7,331 bases of DNA from Pseudomonadota bacterium (GTDB taxonomy: Bacteria; Pseudomonadota; Alphaproteobacteria; Micropepsales; Micropepsaceae): contig JAKAVI010000139.1 in assembly GCA_021817355.1 (NCBI GenBank), positions 1-7,331 on the forward strand, given 5' to 3'. The notes beneath the pieces are model-generated. The model saw only the letters and a list, made by a program, of their open reading frames with translations. It searched no databases and was not told the DNA's origin. Position numbers and translations under genes: made by a program. Below are positions 1 through 6,811 of this stretch, piece after piece (the stretch's first letter is position 1; each line of letters begins with the position of its first letter).

Positions 1-175
1 TCTGATGGGAGACGTGGCCAAGGGCATCAAGAACTTTCGTGAAGGCCTTAAAGAAGATACGAATGACGAACCGCGCCCCACCCAGCCCCCTCCACGCGTC
101 CTTGTCAGCGAACATCGCGAGCCGGACCGTGCAGAGGCGATGCCGACAGAATCCAAGGAACAGGTTGGCCGCTAG
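1..175 (+). CDS. tatA: Sec-independent protein translocase subunit TatA, 3' part only
   Basis: This is the C-terminal 57 residues of a gene whose start lies left of the window; the reading frame begins at base 2 and ends at TAG 173-175. The first visible residues (LMGDVAKGIKNFREGLKED) match the end of the TatA amphipathic helix. A polar, proline- and glutamate-rich tail follows, as is usual for TatA. The membrane helix that would make the call certain is outside the window. TatA multimers form the pore-like assembly through which folded twin-arginine precursors cross the inner membrane. The assignment rests on this tail plus its place 18 nt upstream of tatB and tatC. A second TatA-like paralogue (TatE type) cannot be excluded from the fragment alone. 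Confidence 0.88.
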   Translation, partial: LMGDVAKGIKNFREGLKEDTNDEPRPTQPPPRVLVSEHREPDRAEAMPTESKEQVGR

Positions 176-193
176 CGCGGGACAGGATGGGCC

Positions 194-643
194 ATGTTCG
201 ACATTGGCTGGAGCGAGATCCTCCTCGTGCTCGTGGTCGCGCTCGTCGTGGTGGGCCCAAAGGATCTGCCGCGGCTGATCCGCATGGTCGGTCGATGGGT
301 TGGCAAGGCCCGTCGTATGGCCGACCAGTTCCGCGCCGGCTTTGATGAATTGACCCGCGAAACCGAGCTTGATGAATTGCGCCGCGAAATTTCGGCGCTG
401 CGTGCGAACAATCCTGTCACCCGCTTCAAGGACGAGTTCAATCGCTCGATCCAGCGCGCAGGAGCGCCAGAGGCCGCAGCCATGTCGGAGGCGCCAGAGG
501 CCACAGGCAGCGTTGCGCCGGGCGCCGATGAACATGACGCGCCCGTGCCGGTGCGCACAGCGTCAGAGCCCGCCTCCGATCCGGTTGCTGATCCACCATT
601 TCAGGCGCCGCCTTCTGCCGGCGTAACCCCGACGGGGTCCTAG
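194..643 (+). CDS. tatB: Sec-independent protein translocase subunit TatB
   Basis: A 149-residue protein with the TatB layout: a very short N-terminus, one membrane helix at about residues 4-20 carrying the conserved polar E8, the G21-P22 hinge, and then an amphipathic helix and a charged, probably coiled region (about 24-95). The last 50 residues are a low-complexity Ala/Pro/Glu-rich tail. With TatC, TatB forms the receptor that binds the twin-arginine signal peptide. A good Shine-Dalgarno (AGGA, 184-187, 6 nt spacing) supports the ATG at 194. The gene lies between tatA and tatC and its stop directly abuts the tatC start. The hinge, the charged helix length and the position in the operon favour TatB over a second TatA. 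Confidence 0.96.
   Translation: MFDIGWSEILLVLVVALVVVGPKDLPRLIRMVGRWVGKARRMADQFRAGFDELTRETELDELRREISALRANNPVTRFKDEFNRSIQRAGAPEAAAMSEAPEATGSVAPGADEHDAPVPVRTASEPASDPVADPPFQAPPSAGVTPTGS
464..502 (+). repeat. 12-bp direct repeat within the tatB tail
   Basis: The 12-mer GCGCCAGAGGCC occurs at 464-475 and again at 491-502. The offset is 27 bp, exactly nine codons, so both copies encode the same Ala-Pro-Glu-Ala stretch in the low-complexity TatB tail. It looks like a small in-frame duplication in a poorly constrained linker. No function is implied. Confidence 0.6.
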
Positions 644-1453
644 GTGAGCGAGCGTACGGCCGAAGACCAAGCGGCGATGGAAGCGACCAAGGCGCCGCTC
701 CTTGAGCATCTCGTCGAACTGCGCAAGCGGCTGATCTATTCGCTCATCGCCTTTGCCGTCTGCTTCCTGTTCTGCTTTTTCTTCGCGCGGGAGATCTACG
801 GTTTTCTGACCGATCCCCTGGCCAGGGTGTTACGCGGACGCAGCAATGATCACCTCATCTACACCGCGCTTTATGAAACCTTCTTCACCTATGTGAAGGT
901 CGGCATGTTTGGCGGGCTGTGCCTGTCCTTTCCGATCATCGTAAGCCAGTTGTGGCTGTTCATTGCTCCCGGACTTTATCGCGATGAGCGCCGGGCGATC
1001 CTGCCGTTCCTGATTGCCACCCCGGTGCTCTTCATCGCCGGTGCGAGCTTTGTCTTTTATGTGATGCTGCCGGTCGCGATCCACTTCTTCGCCAGCTTTC
1101 AGACCCGCGGACAGAGCAATGGACTTGGTATCGTGCTGCTGGCCAAGGTCAGCGACTATCTCAATTTCGTCATGACCTTGATCTTTGCTTTTGGTCTGAC
1201 CTTCCAGATGCCGGTGCTCCTCACGCTTCTGGGGCGGGTAGGGATCATCACTGCCAAGCAGCTGCGTGAGTTCCGGCGTTACGCGATTGTCGGCATTTTT
1301 GCGCTGGCGGCGGTGGTGACGCCGCCCGACGTGTTCAGCCAGATGAGCCTGGCGATCCCCCTTCTGTTGCTTTACGAGATCTCGATCTTCTTTGTCTGGC
1401 TGATCGAAAAACGGCGCAGCGAGCGGCAAAGTGCTCCCCCCGACGCGCAGTGA
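644..1453 (+). CDS. tatC: Sec-independent protein translocase subunit TatC
   Basis: A 269-residue polytopic inner-membrane protein, the normal TatC size, with about six hydrophobic segments. Family hallmarks are visible. The N-terminal cytoplasmic motif HLVELRKRL contains E25, equivalent to the signal-binding glutamate E15 of E. coli. The first cytoplasmic loop [11 protein letters not shown] carries F106 and E115, equivalent to E. coli F94 and E103. TatC is the core receptor that docks twin-arginine signal peptides, with TatB as partner. The start is GTG at 644, directly after the tatB TAG, with GGGG at 634-637 as ribosome-binding site. This arrangement implies translational coupling to tatB. 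The C-terminus ends in a short charged cytoplasmic tail. Nothing suggests damage. Confidence 0.98.
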   Translation: MSERTAEDQAAMEATKAPLLEHLVELRKRLIYSLIAFAVCFLFCFFFAREIYGFLTDPLARVLRGRSNDHLIYTALYETFFTYVKVGMFGGLCLSFPIIVSQLWLFIAPGLYRDERRAILPFLIATPVLFIAGASFVFYVMLPVAIHFFASFQTRGQSNGLGIVLLAKVSDYLNFVMTLIFAFGLTFQMPVLLTLLGRVGIITAKQLREFRRYAIVGIFALAAVVTPPDVFSQMSLAIPLLLLYEISIFFVWLIEKRRSERQSAPPDAQ

Positions 1454-1619
1454 GGGCCAGCACACGCATCTTTCGCCGTCCTCGGGCCTTTAGGCAGGAG
1501 AGCTGGCCGCCCCGAACCGGCCCCGGGGAGTACTATGCGCCGGTGCTGCAATAAAAAATTTGCTTGTCGATGGGCCCTTTGGCCAGTCATGAACGGAACA
1601 GATCTGGGGACTTTCACGC
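1454..1619 (+). promoter_or_regulatory. tatC-serS intergenic region with inverted repeats and AT-rich island
   Basis: This 166-nt gap is the largest non-coding stretch on the forward strand. It contains a 7-bp inverted repeat with a long loop (GGCCAGC 1455-1461 with GCTGGCC 1502-1508), and a compact GC hairpin (CCCCG 1510-1514 with CGGGG 1524-1528, 9-nt loop). An AT-rich island follows (about 1549-1561). Neither stem is followed by a T-run, so an intrinsic terminator for the tat operon is only possible. CTTGTC at 1563-1568 resembles an alphaproteobacterial -35 box, but no convincing -10 follows it. The likely role is the end of the tat transcript and a separate serS promoter, which is inferred from layout rather than shown by a clean motif. 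Confidence 0.35.
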
Positions 1620-3017
1620 ATGCACGACATCAAGGCCATTCGCGAGGATGCCAGTGTGTTCATCGCCGGTCTCAACCGGCGCGGGCTCGACGGGGCCGCG
1701 ATTGCGGCCGACCTTCTGCGGCGCGATACGGCGCTGCGCAACCTCTTGATCGATCTGCAGGCCAAGCAGGCCCGGCGCAATGATGCCTCCAAGGCCATTG
1801 GCAAGGCCAAGGTGGCCAAGGATGAGAGCCTGGCTGCGGCCCTGTTGGATGAGGTGGCCGGGCTGAAGGCGGCCATTCAGCGTGGTGAGGATGAAGAGCG
1901 CCGGCTGGAGGGCGAACTGCGCGCCGAACTTGCCAAATGGCCCAATCTGCCGGCACCGGAGGTGCCTGACGGGAGCGATGAGGCGGCAAATGTCGCGATT
2001 GCTGCGCGTGCCTTTGCGTCGTCTCACGCCGGTCCGGCAGCGGCGCTTGACCAACCACGCGAGCATTTCGAGCTCGGCGAGATGCTCGGCATGATGGATT
2101 TCGAACGGGCGGCCAAGGTCTCCGGATCGCGCTTTGTTTACCTGCTGCGGCATCTGGCGCGACTGGAGCGGGCCTTGGCCAATTTCATGCTCGATCTGCA
2201 TACCGAATGCTTCGGCTACAACGAAACCTCGACCCCGCTCATGGTCCGCGACGAAGCGATGTTCGGGACCGGCCAGCTGCCAAAATTCGCCGCGGATTCG
2301 TTTGCCACCGCCCGCGATGGCGCCATGGCGGAGCATTACCGCGCGCTCGGCCGGGCAGAGGCGCGTGGCGAGGATCCGGCACAGATCCCGTTTCCAGCCG
2401 AGCTGCGGCTGTGGCTGATTCCCACCGCGGAAGTCACGCTCACCAATTATCTGAGCGGGGAGATCGTCGATGAAGCGACGCTGCCCTACCGCGTTACCGC
2501 CCACACGCCCTGCTTTCGCTCGGAAGCCGGTGCGGCCGGACGCGACACACGGGGCATGATCCGCATGCACCAGTTTGCCAAGGTCGAACTGGTTTCGATC
2601 ACGACGCCCGAGCAATCCGCTGCGGAACACGAGCGCATGACCGACGCCGCGCAGGAAGTACTCAAACGGCTGGAGCTCAAACACCGGGTCGTCACGCTGT
2701 GCACCGGCGATATGGGGTTTGCGGCGACCAAGACCTACGACATCGAAGTCTGGCTGGCCGGTCAGCAGCGCTATCGCGAGATCTCGTCCTGTTCCAATTG
2801 TGGAGATTTTCAGGCCCGCCGCATGAACCTGCGTTATCGCCCGGCCACAAGCAAGGCGACGCGCTTTGTCCATACCCTCAACGGTTCGGGACTAGCGGTG
2901 GGCAGGGCGCTGGTGGCGATCATGGAAAACTATCAAAACGCCGATGGCTCGATCGAGATACCTTCGGCCCTAAGGCCGTATATGGGCTCTGTTGTGCGCA
3001 TCGAACGGGCGCAGTGA
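1620..3017 (+). CDS. serS: Serine--tRNA ligase (seryl-tRNA synthetase)
   Basis: This class II synthetase charges tRNA-Ser (and tRNA-Sec where present) with serine in the cytoplasm. The N-terminal part (about 1-110) begins [10 protein letters not shown] and continues as a charged helical region, the tRNA-binding coiled-coil arm. In the catalytic domain the serine-recognition loop TAE is at 269-271. Motif 2 (FRSE) is at 299-302 and leads into [13 protein letters not shown]. Motif 3 (GSGLAVGR) is at 422-429 with the ATP-binding R429. At 465 residues it is longer than the typical 425-430. Most of the excess lies at about 231-262, between the GTGQLPKF segment and the TAE loop. GGGGA at 1606-1610 is a plausible ribosome-binding site 9 nt upstream. 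All catalytic motifs look intact, so the enzyme should be functional. Confidence 0.98.
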   Translation: MHDIKAIREDASVFIAGLNRRGLDGAAIAADLLRRDTALRNLLIDLQAKQARRNDASKAIGKAKVAKDESLAAALLDEVAGLKAAIQRGEDEERRLEGELRAELAKWPNLPAPEVPDGSDEAANVAIAARAFASSHAGPAAALDQPREHFELGEMLGMMDFERAAKVSGSRFVYLLRHLARLERALANFMLDLHTECFGYNETSTPLMVRDEAMFGTGQLPKFAADSFATARDGAMAEHYRALGRAEARGEDPAQIPFPAELRLWLIPTAEVTLTNYLSGEIVDEATLPYRVTAHTPCFRSEAGAAGRDTRGMIRMHQFAKVELVSITTPEQSAAEHERMTDAAQEVLKRLELKHRVVTLCTGDMGFAATKTYDIEVWLAGQQRYREISSCSNCGDFQARRMNLRYRPATSKATRFVHTLNGSGLAVGRALVAIMENYQNADGSIEIPSALRPYMGSVVRIERAQ

Positions 3018-3051
3018 CGCGCACAGGCCACACAGCAAGCATGGGGTGATG

Positions 3052-3822
3052 ATGCGCATACTCGTAACCAATGATGATGGGATTCACGCACCGGGCCTGC
3101 GGATCCTGGAGGCCATCGCCCGCAGTCTCAGCGATGATGTCTGGGTGGTGGCGCCAGAGAGTGAACAGTCGGGTGCCTCGCACTCCCTCACGCTGGCCGA
3201 GCCGCTGCGCCTGCGCGAAGTGGGACCGAGACATTTTGCGATCTCAGGCACGCCCACCGATTGCGTATTGATGGCGTGCGCCGAGATTATCAAGGATGGC
3301 AAGCCCGACCTCGTGCTTTCGGGCGTCAACCGCGGTGCCAACCTCGCCGATGATGTCACCTATTCGGGTACCATTGCCGGAGCCATGGAAGGCACCGCGC
3401 TTGGCATTGCCTCCATAGCCCTCAGCCAGGCCTTCGACAGCGAGCAGGGTAGCCAGGTGCCGTGGCAATGCGCGGCGCATCATGGTCCGCAGCTGGTGCG
3501 CAAACTGCTCGAGCAGGATTGGCACGAGCCGGGCCGTGTCCTGCTCAATGTCAATTTCCCGCCCTGTGGCCCGGACGAGGTCAAGGGCGTGGTCATGGCC
3601 GCGCAGGGCAAGCGTGATCTGCAGACTGCGGTCATCGATCGGCGCAGCGACATGCGGGGCAATCCCTATTACTGGATCGGCTTTCGCCGTGTCCGCTCAC
3701 AGCCGGTGGAGGGCTCCGACCTGGCGGCGATCATGGCTGGGCGCATCGCGGTTACCCCCTTGCATCTCAACCTGACAGAAAATGACGTGCTGGCGCGTCT
3801 GCGGCAGAGCTTCAAGGACTAG
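3052..3822 (+). CDS. surE: 5'/3'-nucleotidase SurE
   Basis: This metal-dependent nucleoside monophosphate phosphatase of the SurE family has 256 residues from this start, the usual length. The N-terminus [10 protein letters not shown] is the family signature. The metal ligands are present: D8 and D9, S40 in the EQSGAS segment, and N93 in [15 protein letters not shown] at 66-71 and [11 protein letters not shown] are also typical. Of two adjacent ATG codons (3049 and 3052) I chose 3052 because it gives the canonical N-terminus and a better distance from GGGG at 3043-3046. An in-frame ATG at 2992 would overlap serS and add 20 non-conserved residues. The gene lies 34 nt after serS and 2 nt before pcm, so it is probably co-transcribed with both. 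In well-studied bacteria SurE is linked to stationary-phase survival. Confidence 0.96.
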   Translation: MRILVTNDDGIHAPGLRILEAIARSLSDDVWVVAPESEQSGASHSLTLAEPLRLREVGPRHFAISGTPTDCVLMACAEIIKDGKPDLVLSGVNRGANLADDVTYSGTIAGAMEGTALGIASIALSQAFDSEQGSQVPWQCAAHHGPQLVRKLLEQDWHEPGRVLLNVNFPPCGPDEVKGVVMAAQGKRDLQTAVIDRRSDMRGNPYYWIGFRRVRSQPVEGSDLAAIMAGRIAVTPLHLNLTENDVLARLRQSFKD

Positions 3823-3824
3823 GG

Positions 3825-4526
3825 ATGGCCCACGGTTCGCCCAACCTGCATGGTCGCGCCCAGCTGGTGATGGCTTTGCGCGGCAAAGGCATCGCCAACC
3901 GGCGTATCCTCGAGGCCCTGGAAAAGGTCCCGCGCGAAGACTTTGTTGATGCACTCTTCGTGGCCGAGGCCTACACCGACCGGGCCATTCCCATCGCCTG
4001 TGGCCAGACCATCAGCCAGCCCTATGTGGTTGCCTATATGAGCGAGGCTCTTGACGTCGGGCCACGGATGCGGGTGCTCGAGATCGGCACCGGGTCGGGC
4101 TATCAGGCCGCCGTACTCGCCCATCTGGCGGGCCGGGTTTACTCGATCGAACGCCACCGGCCGCTGCTGGAAGCAGCCCGCAAGCGCCTCGAAAAACTTA
4201 AACTGCATAATGTTGTGACCCGCCATGGCGACGGGCTCTTGGGCTGGCCCGAGCAGGCACCGTTTGATCGTATTATTTTGACGGCGGCCGTCGAGGATAT
4301 ACCTAAGGCATTGATTGATCAGCTAAAACCTGGTGGAATACTGATTGCGCCGGTAGGCCTTCGAGAGGCACAAAACCTTCCCGCGGAAAGCATTTATCAA
4401 TCTTTAACCAAGATTATCCACAGCGACGAGGGCCTTATCGAAGAAAGCCTGATCAAGGTTTTGTTCGTGCCCATGGTAGCTGGTCTGCCGCAGGAGACGC
4501 GTCATGGTAAGGAGCGATCGCGCTAG
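3825..4526 (+). CDS. pcm: Protein-L-isoaspartate O-methyltransferase
   Basis: This enzyme methylates L-isoaspartyl residues that form in ageing proteins, using S-adenosylmethionine, and so starts their repair in the cytoplasm. It has 233 residues, slightly longer than the common 205-220. The family motif GQTISQP is at 60-66, and the SAM-binding motif I (VLEIGTGSGY) is at 84-93. FDRIILTAA and the LKPGGILIAPVG strand-loop follow. The ATG at 3825 lies 2 nt after the surE stop, and AAGGA at 3814-3818 is the ribosome-binding site, inside surE. The 3' end overlaps the next gene by 23 nt. The stretch 4261-4440 is about 48% GC by hand count, well below its surroundings, with many AT-ending codons, yet the frame stays open and family-like. 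Confidence 0.96.
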   Translation: MAHGSPNLHGRAQLVMALRGKGIANRRILEALEKVPREDFVDALFVAEAYTDRAIPIACGQTISQPYVVAYMSEALDVGPRMRVLEIGTGSGYQAAVLAHLAGRVYSIERHRPLLEAARKRLEKLKLHNVVTRHGDGLLGWPEQAPFDRIILTAAVEDIPKALIDQLKPGGILIAPVGLREAQNLPAESIYQSLTKIIHSDEGLIEESLIKVLFVPMVAGLPQETRHGKERSR

Positions 4527-5502
4527 CAATCCCGGAGGCTGGCTATTGCGGCGCGCGGTGTTGCTGGGTCTTGGCCTGTCGCTGACGGCCTGTGCCTCTT
4601 CCCCTCCCGGCAAAACGGCATTTTTCTGGCCAGTGGGGGCACGCTATCAGGTGCGTCCAGGCGATAGTCTGTCGCGGATCGCAAGCGCCTTCCACATCCC
4701 CTATACCACCCTGGCAGCATATAATCGCATCTTGTCCCCCAGCCGGATCTATCCCGGGGAGGTGCTGCGCATTCCCCCTGCCGGCTATGTGGCCGGAGCC
4801 CCCGCGGCGTCCGTCGCGGCGGTCGCGGGTGTCATACCGACACCGCGTCCGCAGATGCGGCTTGCCGCAGTAACCCCATCGGCTCTGCCAGCCTCACGCC
4901 CTTCGCTTGCGCCTGAACGGATTGTCTTCACCCCGCGCGGCACCCAGCTCCACCCGCCCGCGCCGGCAGCCCTCGCACCAGTGCCGCTGGCACCACCGCG
5001 CGCTGCGCCGCGTCCGCTTCTTTGGGGTGCGCCGGCGCCAAATCTCGTGGCACAGCGCGGTGCCGCCCCGCCTCCGCCCCTGCCGTCTGGCCCGCCCAAT
5101 GCGGCGGATGCGGCGCCGCGGTTCCTGTGGCCGGTTTCGGGCAAAGTGATCGAAGCTTTTGGCGCCCTGCCCAATGGCGGACGCAATGATGGCATCAACA
5201 TCGCCACCCGCGAGGGCGCGCCCATCCGCGCGGCGGCCTCCGGCACTGTCATCTATGCCGGCGATGGGCTCAAGGCCTATGGCAATCTCGTCCTTATCCG
5301 CCATCGCGATGGCTACATCACCGCCTATGCCCATGCCGAGCGGCTGCTGGTGGTGCGTAATGCCCATGTCACGGCAGGCCAGGTGATCGGCTATGCCGGC
5401 AGAACCGGGGGGATGGAGGTGCCGCAGCTGCACTTCGAGATCCGTCACGGCGTCAAGCCGCTGAACCCGGCGCTCCTGCTAATGGCCAGCGCCTCCAGTT
5501 GA
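4504..5502 (+). CDS. NlpD-like lipoprotein with LysM and degenerate M23 (LytM) domains
   Basis: A 332-residue envelope protein. Two arginines and a hydrophobic stretch (about 14-28) lead to a lipobox, LTAC, with the lipidated Cys at 30. A LysM peptidoglycan-binding domain covers about 48-91 (YQVRPGDSLSRIA to LRIP). A long Pro/Ala-rich linker follows (about 92-205), then an M23/LytM domain to the end. In that domain the two histidines corresponding to the HxH side are kept (H277 and H310), but the first metal-binding motif HxxxD reads NDGIN, with N228 and N232 replacing His and Asp. This pattern matches non-catalytic amidase activators such as E. coli NlpD and EnvC, so the role inferred is activation of a cell-wall amidase during division. 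AGGAG at 4492-4496 with 7-nt spacing fixes the start, which overlaps pcm. Confidence 0.92.
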   Translation: MVRSDRASNPGGWLLRRAVLLGLGLSLTACASSPPGKTAFFWPVGARYQVRPGDSLSRIASAFHIPYTTLAAYNRILSPSRIYPGEVLRIPPAGYVAGAPAASVAAVAGVIPTPRPQMRLAAVTPSALPASRPSLAPERIVFTPRGTQLHPPAPAALAPVPLAPPRAAPRPLLWGAPAPNLVAQRGAAPPPPLPSGPPNAADAAPRFLWPVSGKVIEAFGALPNGGRNDGINIATREGAPIRAAASGTVIYAGDGLKAYGNLVLIRHRDGYITAYAHAERLLVVRNAHVTAGQVIGYAGRTGGMEVPQLHFEIRHGVKPLNPALLLMASASS

Positions 5503-6366
5503 GGCGCTGAGTGTCTGGCCGAGCTCTCCGGCCAGATCCTGAATGAACTGCCAGGCCACCCGCCCCGAGCGGCCGCCGCGCTGCGCCGCCCAGGCGATGG
5601 CACGGGCCTTCAGCTGCGCCGCTGCGATCGGCAGCGCGAAATAGCTCGCATAGGCTTCGACCATGGCGAGGTAGTCGTCCTGGGAGGTGGCGTGAAAGCC
5701 CAGCCAGAGGCCAAAGCGATCAGAGAGGGAGACCTTTTCTTCAACGGCCTCTGAGGGGTTGATCGCGGTTGAGCGCTCATTGTCGAGCATGTCGCGGGGC
5801 ATCAGGTGACGGCGGTTCGAGGTTGCATAAAACAGCACATTGGCCGGCCGCCCCTCGATGCCGCCCTCAAGGGCAGCCTTCAGCGATTTGTAGGCGGTAT
5901 CGTCGGTGTCGAAGGACAGGTCGTCGCAAAAGAGCAGGAATCGACGCGGGCTCTGTTTGATGAGGCGCAGCAGCAGCGGCAGCGCTGCGATGTCCTCGCG
6001 GTGGATCTCGATGAGGGCAAGACGCGCGAGGCCCCTGCGCCCCTCGTTGACCGCCGCATGCACGGCTTTGACCAGCGAGCTTTTGCCCATGCCGCGGGCG
6101 CCCCATAACAGCGCATTGTTGGCGGGCAGCCCATCGGCAAAACGCCGTGTGTTCTCGCTGAGGGTCATGCGGGCATGATCAATGCCCTTGAGCAGGTCGA
6201 GCGGCACCACCGCGACCTCGGCGACGCCGATCAGGCCCGGAGGCTCGAAGACGAAGGCATCGCCGGCAAAGTCGCAGGGCGCCACCGGCGGCGGGGCCTG
6301 CCGCTCGAGGGCGGCCGCGATGCGGGCCAGAAGCTGGCCCAGTTCAAATTCCGCCTGTTCTGCCAT
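5479..6366 (-). CDS. ATP-binding protein, DUF815 family (AAA-type P-loop ATPase)
   Basis: A 295-residue P-loop ATPase of the uncharacterised DUF815 family. A short helical N-terminus leads to the conserved segment LDLLKGIDHAR (about 56-66). Walker A is GARGMGKSS at 89-97 with the ATP-contacting K95. Walker B is FLLFCDDLSF at 143-152 with D148 and D149. The stretch YATSNRRHLMPRDM is family-like and resembles an AAA sensor region. There is no signal peptide or membrane helix, so it should be cytoplasmic. I chose the ATG at 6366 because AAGGA precedes it at 8 nt; an in-frame ATG at 6396 adds ten residues but has no ribosome-binding site. Its biochemical role is unknown to me. It is transcribed against its neighbours and overlaps the lipoprotein gene tail to tail by 24 bp. 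Confidence 0.9.
   Translation of the reverse strand: MAEQAEFELGQLLARIAAALERQAPPPVAPCDFAGDAFVFEPPGLIGVAEVAVVPLDLLKGIDHARMTLSENTRRFADGLPANNALLWGARGMGKSSLVKAVHAAVNEGRRGLARLALIEIHREDIAALPLLLRLIKQSPRRFLLFCDDLSFDTDDTAYKSLKAALEGGIEGRPANVLFYATSNRRHLMPRDMLDNERSTAINPSEAVEEKVSLSDRFGLWLGFHATSQDDYLAMVEAYASYFALPIAAAQLKARAIAWAAQRGGRSGRVAWQFIQDLAGELGQTLSASTGGAGH
5487..5509. terminator. Candidate bidirectional terminator hairpin
   Basis: CAGCGCCTC at 5487-5495 and GAGGCGCTG at 5501-5509 are perfect reverse complements, giving a 9-bp GC-rich stem with a 5-nt loop (CAGTT). It spans the lipoprotein gene's stop codon (5500-5502) and lies just inside the 3' end of the converging ATPase gene. Being symmetric, it could stop transcription from both sides. 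Neither strand has a T-run after the stem, so it is not a textbook intrinsic terminator. It might instead protect the mRNA 3' end or act together with Rho. Confidence 0.5.
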
Positions 6367-6475
6367 GACATAAGTCCTTGAAGGCGATTGTTGCATTGAG
6401 TGCGGCCGCCGCTATAGTCCCCCGCCTTACGGCCGCGTCTTGCGCCCGCCTAGCAGATTGTTCCCGGATCCGTCT
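6367..6475. promoter_or_regulatory. Divergent intergenic region between the ATPase gene and yajC
   Basis: This 109-nt stretch separates two gene starts that point away from each other, so it should hold promoters for both. On the forward strand TTGCAT (6391-6396) and TATAGT (6413-6418) are 16 nt apart and form a plausible sigma-70-type promoter for yajC-secD. The -10 is good, the -35 only moderate. The -10 overlaps the palindrome CTATAG (6412-6417), which gives TATAGC on the reverse strand and could serve as a -10 for the ATPase gene, though I see no matching -35 there. The reverse-strand ribosome-binding site AAGGA, 8 nt from the ATG at 6366, is also in this region. Confidence 0.5.
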
Positions 6476-6802
6476 ATGAACGAGCAGTTTCTCACCTCGA
6501 TTTTGCCGCTGATTGCGGTATTTGCGATCATGTATCTGCTGGTGATCCGTCCCCAGCAGCAGAAGATCAAGCAGCACCGCCAGATGGTGGACAATGTCCG
6601 GCGGGGCGATACCGTCGTCACTGCCGGCGGCATCGTTGGCAAGGTTGCCAAGGTTCCCCAGGCCGATGATCCGGAGATCACGGTGGAGATCGCCGAGGGG
6701 ATCCAGGTCAAGGTGGTACGCTCCACCCTTTCCGATGTGCGCGCCAAGGGCCAGCCGCTCGATCCCAAGGCTGACAAGACCAAGGCGGAAAAGAAGGCCT
6801 GA
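6476..6802 (+). CDS. yajC: Sec translocon accessory subunit YajC
   Basis: A 108-residue single-span inner-membrane protein. The membrane helix lies at about 5-24 and is followed directly by the family signature RPQQQKIKQHRQM (25-37). A small cytoplasmic beta-rich domain follows (GDTVVTAGGIVGKV, then EITVEIAEGIQVKV), with a lysine-rich C-terminus. YajC associates with SecD and SecF, which help the SecYEG channel complete protein export. The ATG at 6476 gives the canonical N-terminus (MNEQF). An in-frame TTG at 6440 would add 12 residues unlike the family. The ribosome-binding site is weak (GGA, 6466-6468). The gene is first in a yajC-secD operon, 9 nt before secD. Confidence 0.95.
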   Translation: MNEQFLTSILPLIAVFAIMYLLVIRPQQQKIKQHRQMVDNVRRGDTVVTAGGIVGKVAKVPQADDPEITVEIAEGIQVKVVRSTLSDVRAKGQPLDPKADKTKAEKKA

Positions 6803-6811
6803 TCCGGAGCC

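Noticed and set aside
1548..1563. AT-rich palindrome-like stretch (GCAA and TTGC around an A-run) as a terminator for tat
   Set aside because: The stem is only four pairs and the homopolymer run is A on the forward strand, so it lacks the T-run of a forward intrinsic terminator.
1614..2873. Long open frame of 419 codons on the reverse strand opposite serS
   Set aside because: Its codons are exactly in phase with serS codons, so a stop would need TTA, CTA or TCA in serS, which are rare in this GC-rich gene. The product has no recognisable domain, and serS on the forward strand is certain.
2992..3051. Longer surE start at the ATG at 2992
   Set aside because: It would overlap the serS end and add 20 residues unlike the family, whereas the ATG at 3052 gives the canonical [10 protein letters not shown] start.
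4785..5448. Two overlapping reverse-strand open frames opposite the lipoprotein gene
   Set aside because: They mirror the Pro/Ala-rich linker as Gly/Arg/Ala-rich low-complexity protein and have no domain. They are shadows of GC-rich coding sequence.
6367..6396. Longer ATPase start at the ATG at 6396 on the reverse strand
   Set aside because: No ribosome-binding site precedes it, while the ATG at 6366 has AAGGA at a good distance.
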